From assembly GCF_037963835.1 (NCBI RefSeq), contig NZ_CP150145.1, positions 3,038,001 through 3,102,000 of the forward strand: a stretch of DNA of 64,000 nt, in the 5' to 3' direction. This DNA comes from Paenibacillus sp. FSL H8-0332. Its GTDB lineage: Bacteria; Bacillota; Bacilli; Paenibacillales; Paenibacillaceae. Shown piece by piece: positions 35,052-44,320 of this stretch. The first letter of the stretch is position 1. Each line of letters begins with the position of its first letter. Position numbers and translations under genes: made by a program. The notes beneath the pieces were generated by a model. That model did no database searches, was not told the origin of the DNA, and worked only from the letters and a program-made list of their open reading frames with translations.

Positions 35052-35885
35052 ATGAGAAAACACTGGGTTCTGCCGCAGCCCGCTTATGCCCACTATGTAT
35101 GTTATCCGGAGATGCTGGGGCATTACAGCGACTTCCCGGAGCATGCAGAGCGCAGAAGCGAGGGGTTCTTGAACAGCTATAATCTCCACATGGTTTTCGG
35201 GGGAGAAGGATATGTGTTTCAGGGAGGGGAGCGGATATCCATGAGGCGGGGCAGCGGGTTTCTTTTTCCTAGGGGGGCTTATCAGCAGTACGGTTCTGAT
35301 CCCGGAGCCGCCTGGGATGTGCGCTGGATGCACTTCGCCACGACTATGCCTCTGCCTATGCTGGAGGAGGCGGATCAGTCACGCGGCTACTTCTTCACCT
35401 TTGATCCCGCCACCGGCTATGAAGCGCTCTTCGAGGAAATGTACCGGCTCAGCGCAGGCTATGAGACCCGGAGTGAACCGCGCCTCTCCACATTGCTCTA
35501 TGAGATTCTGGTTACGCTGATGCAGAACTCCGAGCCGCTCCACGGCTCCGTTCCGCTGGAGATCCGGCATTCCATCCGGCTTACAGCCGACAGGATCTAC
35601 AGTGAGTGTGAGCGGCCCTGGACGCTAGAGTCTATGGCTAGACTTGCCGGTTATAGCAGCTACCATTTTCTTCGCCTGTTCCGCAGCATTATGGGCAAGA
35701 CGCCGAACCGGTATTTGAGCGATTGCCGGATGGCCCGGGCCAAGCTGCTGCTGGCTTCCACCAAACTGTCCGTTGCACAAATTGCGCTGCAGAGCGGCTT
35801 TCAACAATCGAGTTATTTCATCAAGGTGTTCAGACAGCTGGAAGGGATGCCGCCGAACCAATACAGACGTTCCTTTAACTCATAG
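35052..35885 (+). CDS. AraC family transcriptional regulator
   Basis: A 277-residue regulator with an N-terminal arm-type cupin domain (about 10-100, HMVFGGEGYVFQGGERISM, FLFPRGAYQQY) and a C-terminal double helix-turn-helix (WTLESMARLAGYSSYHFLRL; SVAQIALQSGFQQSSYFIKV). AGGAGGAG precedes the ATG. It is divergent from the GH42 beta-galactosidase across 144 bases, implying control by a galactoside. It is not followed closely by a related gene. Confidence 0.88.
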   Translation: MRKHWVLPQPAYAHYVCYPEMLGHYSDFPEHAERRSEGFLNSYNLHMVFGGEGYVFQGGERISMRRGSGFLFPRGAYQQYGSDPGAAWDVRWMHFATTMPLPMLEEADQSRGYFFTFDPATGYEALFEEMYRLSAGYETRSEPRLSTLLYEILVTLMQNSEPLHGSVPLEIRHSIRLTADRIYSECERPWTLESMARLAGYSSYHFLRLFRSIMGKTPNRYLSDCRMARAKLLLASTKLSVAQIALQSGFQQSSYFIKVFRQLEGMPPNQYRRSFNS

Positions 35886-35965
35886 AATCAAGTCTTTTTA
35901 GGACCAAGTATTAAGAAAGTTTGTTACATTTATGGCAGAGTTCACGCCGCGACAGTCTTGATTAT

Positions 35966-36016
35966 GTGACAGAAAGTTACAAATGGAAACAAAGGGTTAC
36001 AAAGTGGATACAAATT
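35966..36016 (+). repeat. five phased 10-bp direct repeats upstream of the secreted-protein operon
   Basis: GTGACAGAAA, GTTACAAATG, GAAACAAAGG, GTTACAAAGTG and GATACAAATT follow head to tail with a 10- or 11-base period. A further GTTACATT lies at 35923. TATACT at 36033-36038 could be the -10 element, putting the last repeat over the -35 position. The layout suits an activator that binds one face of the helix. Confidence 0.6.
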
Positions 36017-36069
36017 CCACGCGCCAAGCAACTATACTATTGCTAGTAAATACATCTGGAGGGAAATAA

Positions 36070-38670
36070 ATGAGAAAGTATAGAGTTACATATGCTGCAT
36101 TGCTGGTGAGTTCACTCGTTGCCGGCCAGGTGGCTGGCAGTATCACTGCGCCTGCTGCACATGCAGCCCCGGCGGCGAAGGCCCCCGCAATATCCGCTCC
36201 GGCGGCATTCAAGTTCAATTCCGTTCCCATGGGTGCCGGAGTGACCGCAGTACTGGAGAATATCAACATATGGAGCCAGTCCAGCGGGAACATCTTGTCA
36301 TACACACTTAAATATACGAATTCCGGCAATTCAAGCGCAAGCTTAATGCATTATTTCTCACGCGTGGTCACTCTTGGTGGGTCAGTGCTTCCAGGTAATC
36401 CCTTAGGTGCGGATGCCCTGAAGAAGAAGGTCGGCGCCAAAGAAACCCTTAGCGTGACCTACTATGTAAATGTGGGACAAACCTCCTCTTTGCAGGGGAT
36501 CAAAATCTCGATGCTGGTCTGGGATGCCAAGGCGAAGGGGTACCTGAAGCAGACGGGATCTTTTGGAGTGCCAGCTAATTATTCAACTACAGCTGCAGTT
36601 GGAACAAGCCTGAATACAGCCATGAACGACATCCCCGTTGCAGCTAGTGCAGATTCCCTCCAGCTCTATAAATACAGCGGCAAGGTTTATGCCAAAGTAG
36701 GGGTCAGTCTGACCAACAAGGGCAATAAAGTCCTCAGTGATCCGGGCTATTCGGCTTATCTGGTATCAGCCAGCGGCACCTCCTTCGAGCTGGCGCTGAG
36801 CGGCACACAGGCCGATTATAAGATTCAGCCGCAAGAGAAGCGGAGCATTTATTATATTACCGAAATCCCGGCCTATCTCAAAACAGATAATATGAAGCTG
36901 CAATTCACGAAGAAGGATGAGACCGCGAAGCTGGAGCTGGCAAAATCCTCTTATAAGCTGCCCGCAGCAAGCTCGCCTGATCTGGTAGTGGGCAGCGGGG
37001 TAGTCAAAAAGATTGTAGTCAATAACAACACAGTAGACACGCTGCTCCGCAACGCCAATGTGTACGCACAGGATGCAGATGCGGTATGGACGTTCCAGAT
37101 GCAGCTTAAGAATACCGGCAACAAGGCGGTAACCCTGCCAAGCTACGACCTGGCGGTCAAATCGGTGAAGGGCAAGGTCTTTCCGGTGAATTCCAAAGGC
37201 GTAAGCGGAGTCACCCTCAAACCTCTCGAGACCAAAATCGTACCGCTTACGGTTCGCGTACCGCTTGAAGTCGATCAATCCGGACTACAGCTCATGATGA
37301 TAGAATCGGTAGGCGCAGAGAGCCCAAGTGTACCTGATCCGAGCGGAACCGGCGAGACACCCGGGAATACCGGGACACCGTCCACTGCGGCTCCTGCAAC
37401 ACCGACTGCCAAAGTGATTTTCCCGGTCGCCTACTTCGTCATTCCATACGCACTTCGTACGGAAGTCATGTCCGGCCAGGAGTATATGACCACGAATTCA
37501 TACGGCTCCTTCTCATACAGCATTCAATCTCTGCAGCGCTATCCTTGGAGAGATGATGACATCGTAGCTGCCAGACTGAGAATCACTAATACCCAGAACG
37601 TGTCTCTTACGCTGCCTGAGCTGAAGGGAACCATTAAGCTGGATAAAGAAAACCTGCCCGTGACTACAGAGCTGTATTTGGACAATAAGGATACTTCTGT
37701 CCTGGCGCCAGGGAAGTCGGTGGAGCTGTATGTACTCGGCAAAATCGCCTATACCTCTGAGTTTCAGAATATGCGGATTGCTCTGAACGGCACACAGAAT
37801 TCAGAGACCGTTCCGTTCCTGGATGTCAGCGTCAACAACTCGATTAACAGTATTCCGACCATCGAGAAGGGCAAGAGCTACACCATTAGCGGCAAAGGCA
37901 AGACGGCCAGTGTACAGGAGAACCGGACAACGATCTATCAAGGGGAGAGCCACAATCTGGTATACACAGAGCTCTATCTGAGCAGTGAGGAGAAAAGACA
38001 GAGCAAAATGGCCCGTCTCCAGGCTTACTATAAGACCAAGGACGGCCAGTATTTCGAAGCGGGCACCAGCCAGTCGGAGAACAGCGCGTCTCCGGGTGCC
38101 AAGCAGCTCGTAGTCCTGTGGGCCAAGGTGCCTAAGGCTACAGACCTCGCGGATGCCGCGCTCTACCTCGGTTCCGGTATCAAAGAAGGCAAGCTGATCG
38201 AGGCCAAGGAGGAAGCAACCGGATTCGTCAATGTGGCAGCACTGCAGCTGAATCCGCAGGCTAACGTACCGAAGAATACGCTGGAATCTACGGTCTTATA
38301 TCCTTATACGATTTCTGTTCTGACCTCTGAAGGCAAGCGGATGAAGTCATCGGATACCTTGGACATTACTATGAACTACAGCCTGAGGAAGGATAACCTC
38401 TACGATGCAGGCGTTCTGGAGCATAAGCTGATTCTGCAGATTACCGATCCGTTCGGCATCGCTACCGAGAAGGTTCTTACACTGGGGACAGACTTGATTG
38501 AAGGGACGAACAACCAGTATTCCTTCTCCCTCAGCAGACCCGTGTACAAGACGATGGACGGCGGCGCTTATAAGTTAGCTTTCTATGATGAATTCCAGGG
38601 TGAACGTCTGATGCTGGGCAGCCAGGCCTTTGGAGTCACTAACGTGGTTCCGAACAAGACACAGGAATAA
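36070..38670 (+). CDS. large secreted multi-domain protein, unknown function
   Basis: An 866-residue exported protein. The signal peptide (about 1-32, ending HAAPA) is followed by at least three beta-rich repeats that look like Ig-like or DUF4352-type domains (phrases such as LSYTLKYTNSGNSSASL, WTFQMQLKNTGNKAVTLP and VAARLRITNTQNVSLTLP recur). A Pro/Thr/Gly-rich linker lies at about 419-448. There is no wall anchor or C-terminal membrane segment. It is the first gene of an operon with a MacB-type ATPase and permease and a MacA-like adaptor, so it may be an outer partner or a substrate-binding part of that transporter. No enzyme motif is visible. Confidence 0.75.
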   Translation: MRKYRVTYAALLVSSLVAGQVAGSITAPAAHAAPAAKAPAISAPAAFKFNSVPMGAGVTAVLENINIWSQSSGNILSYTLKYTNSGNSSASLMHYFSRVVTLGGSVLPGNPLGADALKKKVGAKETLSVTYYVNVGQTSSLQGIKISMLVWDAKAKGYLKQTGSFGVPANYSTTAAVGTSLNTAMNDIPVAASADSLQLYKYSGKVYAKVGVSLTNKGNKVLSDPGYSAYLVSASGTSFELALSGTQADYKIQPQEKRSIYYITEIPAYLKTDNMKLQFTKKDETAKLELAKSSYKLPAASSPDLVVGSGVVKKIVVNNNTVDTLLRNANVYAQDADAVWTFQMQLKNTGNKAVTLPSYDLAVKSVKGKVFPVNSKGVSGVTLKPLETKIVPLTVRVPLEVDQSGLQLMMIESVGAESPSVPDPSGTGETPGNTGTPSTAAPATPTAKVIFPVAYFVIPYALRTEVMSGQEYMTTNSYGSFSYSIQSLQRYPWRDDDIVAARLRITNTQNVSLTLPELKGTIKLDKENLPVTTELYLDNKDTSVLAPGKSVELYVLGKIAYTSEFQNMRIALNGTQNSETVPFLDVSVNNSINSIPTIEKGKSYTISGKGKTASVQENRTTIYQGESHNLVYTELYLSSEEKRQSKMARLQAYYKTKDGQYFEAGTSQSENSASPGAKQLVVLWAKVPKATDLADAALYLGSGIKEGKLIEAKEEATGFVNVAALQLNPQANVPKNTLESTVLYPYTISVLTSEGKRMKSSDTLDITMNYSLRKDNLYDAGVLEHKLILQITDPFGIATEKVLTLGTDLIEGTNNQYSFSLSRPVYKTMDGGAYKLAFYDEFQGERLMLGSQAFGVTNVVPNKTQE

Positions 38671-38724
38671 TCGTCATTCGCTCAACTACAACATTCTTGT
38701 ATTTTTAAAAAAGGAGCAGCTTCC

Positions 38725-39669
38725 ATGTTGCGTGTTGAAGATATTACGCATTCGTACAAAAGCGGTAATGAATGGACATCCGTTCTTCATAAAATCAATT
38801 TCGTTGTCAAAAAAGGGGAGATGGTTGCACTGCTGGGCAGTTCAGGGTCCGGTAAGTCAACGCTCCTCAATCTGATGGCCGGCTTGATGAAGCCGACGGA
38901 AGGCCATATCTACATTGCCGATCAGGATATTGTGAAGATGGGCGAGAATAAGCTGGCCGAGTTCCGCCGCAAGAATATCGGATTTATTTTTCAGGCCTAT
39001 GAGCTGATTACCAGCCTGACAGTCCGCGAGAACGTGGAGCTTCCGCTGGTCTTCCAGTCAGTATCGCCCAGGGCCCGCAAGGCCAAGGCGCTTGCACTGC
39101 TGGAGCAGGTGGGGATTCCCGACAAGGCGGATGTGTTCCCCTCACAGCTCTCCGGGGGACAGCAGCAGCGCGTCAGTATCGCCCGGTCACTGATCACAGA
39201 GCCGTCGGTCATCTTCGCCGATGAACCGACGGGGAATCTGGATTCCAAGACTGAAGAGGAGATTATCGGCATTCTGCTGAACCTGAACCGTACGATGAAG
39301 ACGACATTTATTGTCGTTACGCATGAATATAAGGTGGCTGAACAAATGCAGCGGATTTTCACGCTGAAGGACGGCTTCCTGGTCACTGAAACGCAGGCAG
39401 AACCGCACATAGAACCGCACACAGTAACAGAGCCGCAGATCGAACCGCAGCTTGAGCTGCAGACTGAAGTACAGATTGAAGAGCAAATCGCTGAGGAAGC
39501 TGAACCGCAGACCATGGTAGAGGTTGAAGAACAATTAGCTGCAGGAGCTGAACAGGAAGCTGTAGAGCCAATACCGCAGACAGCAGCAGTGGATGAAGAT
39601 CCGCCAGCTGATGAATCTGAACACCAGACCGCTGCGGAAGCTGATCCTGCAGAGGGAGGGAAGCCGTGA
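38725..39669 (+). CDS. ABC transporter ATP-binding protein, MacB/LolD type, with acidic C-terminal tail
   Basis: A 314-residue ATPase. The core (1-221) has Walker A GSSGSGKST, Q-loop FIFQAYELI, signature LSGGQQQRVSIARS and Walker B VIFADEPTG, as in exporters with FtsX-like permeases. From about residue 222 a 90-residue tail rich in Glu, Gln, Pro and Ala is added, built from short repeats of the kind EPHIEPHTVTEPQIEPQ; this is unusual for the family. GGAGCAG precedes the ATG and the stop overlaps the permease start (GTGA). It follows the large secreted protein by 54 bases. Confidence 0.87.
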   Translation: MLRVEDITHSYKSGNEWTSVLHKINFVVKKGEMVALLGSSGSGKSTLLNLMAGLMKPTEGHIYIADQDIVKMGENKLAEFRRKNIGFIFQAYELITSLTVRENVELPLVFQSVSPRARKAKALALLEQVGIPDKADVFPSQLSGGQQQRVSIARSLITEPSVIFADEPTGNLDSKTEEEIIGILLNLNRTMKTTFIVVTHEYKVAEQMQRIFTLKDGFLVTETQAEPHIEPHTVTEPQIEPQLELQTEVQIEEQIAEEAEPQTMVEVEEQLAAGAEQEAVEPIPQTAAVDEDPPADESEHQTAAEADPAEGGKP

Positions 39670-41057
39670 AGATCAGAGACATTTCACGGATGGCCTGGGA
39701 ACAGGTCAAACGGCGCAAGGTGGTTACAGGTCTGTGTATGACCGGGATTTCCATCGGCTGCGCAGCCATTATTGTAGCCCTGAGCGTAGGTCAGTCTGCA
39801 CAGGTCTATGTGACTGAACAGGTGAACCAGAATTTCAAAATGGATGAAATCATGGTCTCGCCGGGCGGCGGGCCTCCAACGAACGGGAAGAGCGGAGGTG
39901 GAGGCGGCGGATCGGGTGAGGTGAATGAGAATCTCGACCCCGGCAAGCTGACCGACCAGAAGCTGAAGATTATCCAGGGGCTGAATCATGTGAAGGCGGC
40001 TTCGCCTTTTCATCAAGCAGGATATCTGCAGATGGTAACCATAGACAACAAGATCTCCGATGTTCAGGTCGTTGTCGCCGATTTACAGAAGCTGACGGCG
40101 TACGACCACAAGTTCAAGCAGGGAGGGGCGAATGGTCAGCTCGGATCCATTGTGCTCAATCACGGGGCTACACTGGGCCTGATTGACCTGGAGACCCGGC
40201 AGAAACTGTTCGATCAGATGAGTACCGATCCGTTCAACCAGGAGCTGTACCAGCAATATGACAAATTAGCTACTGTGCCTACTGAACTGTACCGCAAGCA
40301 GGTTCAGATTCAGGCGCAGGACTATAGCTCTACATCACCGGTGTTCAAGCTTAGCTCGCCCCTGCAGATCTCCGGAATTCTGGCGCTTCCCAAGGGAATG
40401 GATGAACTGCGGTCATCCTATGAGAAGATTATGTATGTGTCTCCCGAGACCGCACAGCAGCTCTCGAAGGAGCTTGCATTCGATAATTCCACCACCAGTG
40501 TGCTTACACTCCCGCCGGAGGGCAGCTATAACTCGATTACAGTCAAGGTGGACGACGTGGCGAACATCAAGCCGGTAGAGCAGATGATTCAGAAGCTGTC
40601 ACTGAGTGCTCAAGACAATCTGTTCCAGCAGGAGATGCTGAAGGAGCAATTTGATATGATCAAAATGGCGGCGCTCGGCATCGGGGTATTCATCCTGATC
40701 ATCGCCTCCATCTCCATCATAGTGGCCATGACCATGTCCACCCATCAGCGGCGGCGCCAGATTGGGATTATGAAGGTCCTAGGGGCCAACATGGGGCAGA
40801 TCCGTAATATGTTCATTACCGAAGCTGCACTTTTAGGGCTGCTCGGGGGCATGCTGGGCGTCGCTTTCTCCTATTTAATTGTCATGGCGCTCAACAAGCT
40901 GGTGGGCAGTGCAGGGGATGGGATGAATTTCTTCATTCCGACGACGAATCTGCCGATCGGGATATCCTTTGCCATTATGACCGGCGTGCTGTCGGGGATC
41001 TATCCTGCGATCAGCGCCTCCAGAACCGATGCATTAACTGCTATTAAACGAGACTAA
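39666..41057 (+). CDS. MacB-like FtsX-type ABC permease
   Basis: A 463-residue permease with the MacB layout: one N-terminal helix (about 19-40, GLCMTGISIGCAAIIVALSV), a long extracytoplasmic domain (about 45-330) containing a Gly-rich stretch near residues 75-88, and three C-terminal helices with ERRRQIGIMKVLGA-like text (RRRQIGIMKVLGANMGQIRN). The GTG start overlaps the ATPase stop by four bases. With the ATPase upstream and the adaptor downstream it forms a tripartite-like exporter, as in the YknXYZ system of B. subtilis. Confidence 0.88.
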   Translation: MKIRDISRMAWEQVKRRKVVTGLCMTGISIGCAAIIVALSVGQSAQVYVTEQVNQNFKMDEIMVSPGGGPPTNGKSGGGGGGSGEVNENLDPGKLTDQKLKIIQGLNHVKAASPFHQAGYLQMVTIDNKISDVQVVVADLQKLTAYDHKFKQGGANGQLGSIVLNHGATLGLIDLETRQKLFDQMSTDPFNQELYQQYDKLATVPTELYRKQVQIQAQDYSSTSPVFKLSSPLQISGILALPKGMDELRSSYEKIMYVSPETAQQLSKELAFDNSTTSVLTLPPEGSYNSITVKVDDVANIKPVEQMIQKLSLSAQDNLFQQEMLKEQFDMIKMAALGIGVFILIIASISIIVAMTMSTHQRRRQIGIMKVLGANMGQIRNMFITEAALLGLLGGMLGVAFSYLIVMALNKLVGSAGDGMNFFIPTTNLPIGISFAIMTGVLSGIYPAISASRTDALTAIKRD

Positions 41058-41084
41058 CCCTATGCTAGAAAGGAAGCCGAAACG

Positions 41085-42185
41085 ATGAAGAGGACTCTAA
41101 AGAAGAGCCTGAAATGGATCATAATCTTAGGTATCATCGGAACTGCCGGTTATTTTGGATATACCAAATTCTTCAAGGCTGATGAGACCGCAAATCTCCC
41201 GGTTGAAGAGGTGCAGGTGATCAGCTTCCCGGTAACGGAAGAGACGTTAACCAGCTCCGTGCAGATCAAAGGCAGATCGCAATATCAGAAGGAGACGCTG
41301 GTATATGCCCCCTTTGCTTCCAAGGTCACTTCCTGGAAGGTGGAGAATGGGGCCCAGGTGAAGAAGGGCCAGGTGCTCTTCACCCTGGATCAGAGCACAC
41401 TCCGTAATGAGATTGCGACGGCGGAGGCAGCCGCCCGTAAGGCGAAGCTGGAAGGGGAGCTGAACGCTTTTGTCAGCCAGCAAGAGGATGATTCATTGGC
41501 CCCGGCCGGTACAGAAGCGGAACGGCTGAAAGCCTTGGCTGCCCAGGAATCCGCCCGTCTGAGTGAGGAGCTGAACCAGGTGAATGCCGAGATTCAAGCC
41601 AAAGAGCTTACGGAGAAGAAGGCGAAGCTGAACACTGCGGTATACCATGCACCGGAGAACGGCATCTTTCTCTTCGACAGCAGTGCGGAACGGCCGCAGA
41701 CCGTCACCGACAATCAGTACATCGGTAAGATTGTGGACACGAACAAGGTAGAGTTCATAGCACAGGTCGGGGAGCAGGACATCTTCCGCATCAAAAAGGG
41801 CATGAAGGTGAAGGTGAAGATGACCGCTGTAAAAGATCTGGTCCTGGACGGAGAGGTAACCGGAGTGGCCAAGTTCGCTACGACGACCACCGGACAAAAC
41901 ACGGCAGGCCAGCTTCCGCAATTCGAGGTGGTCATCTCCATGCAGCCGGACGAGCATTTGATGGGCGGCCTTAGCCTGAGTGGAGACGTAGAGACTTCGC
42001 GCAAAGAGAAGGCGGTAGTTGTATCCAATATCGCCGTCATCCGTGAAGGGGATCTGGCCTTCGTTATGGTGGACAAAGGAAACGGCCAGTACGTACGTAA
42101 AGAGATCAAGACCGGAATGGAAACGACGGATAAAACAGAGGTGCTGTCGGGACTGAAGGCAGGAGACACCGTGGTTCTACAATAG
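41085..42185 (+). CDS. MacA/YknX-like RND-type periplasmic adaptor (HlyD family)
   Basis: A 366-residue membrane-anchored adaptor: one N-terminal helix (about 10-26), a barrel-sandwich part (VYAPFASKVTSWKVENGAQV, KKGQVLFTLD), a short coiled-coil hairpin (about 100-190), then a beta-barrel and membrane-proximal domain (AVVVSNIAVIREGDLAFV). It is the partner expected for a MacB-type permease and matches B. subtilis YknX in layout. A good Shine-Dalgarno GAAAGGAAG precedes the ATG. Operon end is marked by the terminator at 42219. Confidence 0.87.
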   Translation: MKRTLKKSLKWIIILGIIGTAGYFGYTKFFKADETANLPVEEVQVISFPVTEETLTSSVQIKGRSQYQKETLVYAPFASKVTSWKVENGAQVKKGQVLFTLDQSTLRNEIATAEAAARKAKLEGELNAFVSQQEDDSLAPAGTEAERLKALAAQESARLSEELNQVNAEIQAKELTEKKAKLNTAVYHAPENGIFLFDSSAERPQTVTDNQYIGKIVDTNKVEFIAQVGEQDIFRIKKGMKVKVKMTAVKDLVLDGEVTGVAKFATTTTGQNTAGQLPQFEVVISMQPDEHLMGGLSLSGDVETSRKEKAVVVSNIAVIREGDLAFVMVDKGNGQYVRKEIKTGMETTDKTEVLSGLKAGDTVVLQ

Positions 42186-42218
42186 TTAGCAGTTGTTAGA
42201 AGTAGTTGAAAACAGCTG

Positions 42219-42260
42219 AAAGCCCCAAACCCGGGTATTAACCGGATTTGGGGCTTTTCT
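42219..42260. terminator. terminator between convergent genes
   Basis: AAAGCCCCAAACCCGG and CCGGATTTGGGGCTTTT flank a seven-base loop. It serves the transporter operon on + and the GH3 gene on -. Confidence 0.8.
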
Positions 42261-42292
42261 GCGGATTGTAGCCTGAGTGGGGGCAGCAGTTG

Positions 42293-43630
42293 TTACTTCC
42301 GTATGAACGGCTTACGCCAAGCCTGGATGTCACTGTTCAGTCCGGCGAGATCTGGCAAGGACACCGCTTCGTCCGTTAACTGATACTTGGCCTTCAGCGC
42401 CAGAATACGGTAGACACTCTCATCAATGCGGGATTCAGAAATCTTGCCGTTCTTGACACTGTCCAGCAGTGCGGTCCGTACGGCCTGTTCGTTCTTGTAC
42501 TCATGAGCGACCAGGAGGATGTCACTTCCGGCCAGTACGGTGTCTACTGCGGCAGCCGGGAGGCTGTAGTTCTTGACAATAGCGCCCATCGTCAGATCAT
42601 CCGTAATCACAACCCCGTCATATCCCATCTGTCCGCGTAACTGCTGGCCGATAATCACTTGGGACAGAGAGGCAGGCTTGTCCGGGTCGAGCTTCGGATA
42701 TAGAATATGGGCCACCATTACAGCATCGGCCTTCTCCCGGATTGCTGCCTGGAATGGCAGCCATTCCAGTTCTGCCAGCTGGGCCTCTGTCTTGTTGATG
42801 ACCGGCAGCTCCAGATGAGAGTCTACTGAGGTATCTCCATGGCCCGGGTAGTGCTTGACTACAGGAATGACGCCTTCACGTTCAAGCCCCTGCATCTCGG
42901 CAATGCCAAGCCGGGTGACCAGCTCTGCGCTGCTGCCGAAGGAACGGTCACCAATCACCGGATTATCCGGGTTGCTGTTGATGTCAAGCACGGGCGCGAA
43001 GTCCATATTGAAGCCGGAGGATTTCACCGCCCGGGCAAGCAGTTCGCCCATCGTTCCCGCAGCAGCGGCGTTGTCTCCGCTGCCGACAGCAGCGTTCGAG
43101 GGGAAGGTAGCGTAATCATCAGGAAGACGGCTGACCTTGCCGCCTTCCTGATCGACACTCATGAACAGCGGCGCGGGATTCCCCGCATTGCTCTGCTTCA
43201 GGGCGTTGGTCAGCTGCACCAGTTCCTTTAAGTTGCCGACATTATTGGAGTACAGAATGATTCCGCCCACCTTATCTTCGGCAATCATCTTCCGCGCTTC
43301 AGCTCCTGCCGTTTTGCCTTGGATGCCGACCAGCAGCATCTGCCCGATCTTCTCCTCCAGGGTCATTCCGGCGAGCTTCCGGGAGATGGGGTCAGGAGTG
43401 GCCGAAGCCGCTGGTGACGGTGTCGCTGGAGCTTCGGTTGCCGCAGGCGTCTGTGCAGCAGCCGGGGAGGCTGACACCGCTGCCGGAGCGGAGCCGGTGG
43501 TGCTACCCTGTGCGGAATTTCCATTCCCCTCGCAGCCGCTTGCCAGAAGCAGGCAGGCGGAGGCGGCGAGCAGGAGGAGAGAGCGGCGGGGGTACTTATT
43601 TTTTATTTTTTGGCGGCTGAACCATTTCAT
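42293..43630 (-). CDS. beta-N-acetylhexosaminidase lipoprotein, glycoside hydrolase family 3 (NagZ/YbbD-like)
   Basis: A 445-residue lipoprotein that trims N-acetylglucosamine from wall-derived muropeptides. A lipobox LASGC with Cys33 is followed by a low-complexity Ala/Pro/Thr/Ser linker (about 34-80) and the GH3 barrel. The NagZ-type motif KHYPGHGDTSVDSH holds the catalytic His-Asp dyad, and DDLTMGAI holds the nucleophile Asp. It lacks the second GH3 domain, as do other NagZ forms; B. subtilis NagZ (YbbD) has an extra domain that this one does not. Anchored outside the membrane, it fits peptidoglycan recycling. Confidence 0.9.
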   Translation of the reverse strand: MKWFSRQKIKNKYPRRSLLLLAASACLLLASGCEGNGNSAQGSTTGSAPAAVSASPAAAQTPAATEAPATPSPAASATPDPISRKLAGMTLEEKIGQMLLVGIQGKTAGAEARKMIAEDKVGGIILYSNNVGNLKELVQLTNALKQSNAGNPAPLFMSVDQEGGKVSRLPDDYATFPSNAAVGSGDNAAAAGTMGELLARAVKSSGFNMDFAPVLDINSNPDNPVIGDRSFGSSAELVTRLGIAEMQGLEREGVIPVVKHYPGHGDTSVDSHLELPVINKTEAQLAELEWLPFQAAIREKADAVMVAHILYPKLDPDKPASLSQVIIGQQLRGQMGYDGVVITDDLTMGAIVKNYSLPAAAVDTVLAGSDILLVAHEYKNEQAVRTALLDSVKNGKISESRIDESVYRILALKAKYQLTDEAVSLPDLAGLNSDIQAWRKPFIRK

Positions 43631-43745
43631 CGGGGGAATCTTCCTTTCGATTGCGGTTTGGCGGATAAGGATGATAGAATGAACAAGACATTACATAAGC
43701 ACTGCTTCAAGCATAATCAATACTATAGGATGAGGTGACCTGTCA

Positions 43746-44249
43746 ATGAAAGAGCAATTAATGAACTCGCTTAATGAACAAATGAATTTCGAATTCTATT
43801 CTGCTCATGTCTATCTTGCGATGGCGGCGTATTGTTCCGGTGAGAGCCTGGACGGCTTCGCCAATTTCTTCCTGGTGCAGGCTGAAGAAGAACGGTTCCA
43901 TGCCATGAAAATCTACAAATTCCTGAATGACCGCGATTACCGGGCCACCCTTGCGGCGATGCCTGAACCGAACAATGAGTATAGCTCCATGCTGGATGCG
44001 TTCGAGCATGCCTTCGCCCATGAGCAGCAGAACACGAAGAAATTCTATCATCTGGCGGATCTGGCCCTGGATGAACGGGAGCATGCGACGATCTATTTCC
44101 TGAAATGGTTCATTGATGAGCAGGTGGAAGAAGAGGCGCTCTTCAGCAACATTATCGCCAAGCTCAAACGGATCGAAACCGACAGCAATGCCTTCTATAT
44201 GCTGGATGCAGAATTTGCAGGACGGTCGTTCACTCCGCCAGCGGAGTAG
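43746..44249 (+). CDS. ferritin (bacterial non-heme, Ftn type)
   Basis: A 167-residue four-helix iron-storage protein. Ferroxidase residues are recognisable: Glu in MNFEFYSAHVYLAMA, the EEERFHAMK group (Glu, Glu, His), Glu in HEQQNTKKFYHLAD, and FIDEQVEEE with Gln and Glu. There is no Met ligand typical for heme-binding bacterioferritin, so this is Ftn. Length is typical. It has its own terminator at 44284 and no adjacent regulator. Confidence 0.92.
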   Translation: MKEQLMNSLNEQMNFEFYSAHVYLAMAAYCSGESLDGFANFFLVQAEEERFHAMKIYKFLNDRDYRATLAAMPEPNNEYSSMLDAFEHAFAHEQQNTKKFYHLADLALDEREHATIYFLKWFIDEQVEEEALFSNIIAKLKRIETDSNAFYMLDAEFAGRSFTPPAE

Positions 44250-44283
44250 AGGACAGCCAGTGTAACCGACCATACGCAAGCTC

Positions 44284-44320
44284 AGCGGCGTTCTCCTGAA
44301 GAGGGGAAGCCGCTTGTTTT
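44284..44320 (+). terminator. terminator after ferritin
   Basis: AGCGGC, TTCTCC, TGAA, GGGGAA, GCCGCT with TTGTTTTTG after it. In the following 250 bases (44321-44570) I find no gene; a small TAGTAT/ATACTA hairpin near 44535 is the only visible structure before the next ribosome-binding site. Confidence 0.75.

Noticed and set aside
35966-36016. CRISPR-like spacing of short repeats
   Set aside because: The units are only 10 bases long with no spacers between them; no cas gene is near. They fit a regulatory array.
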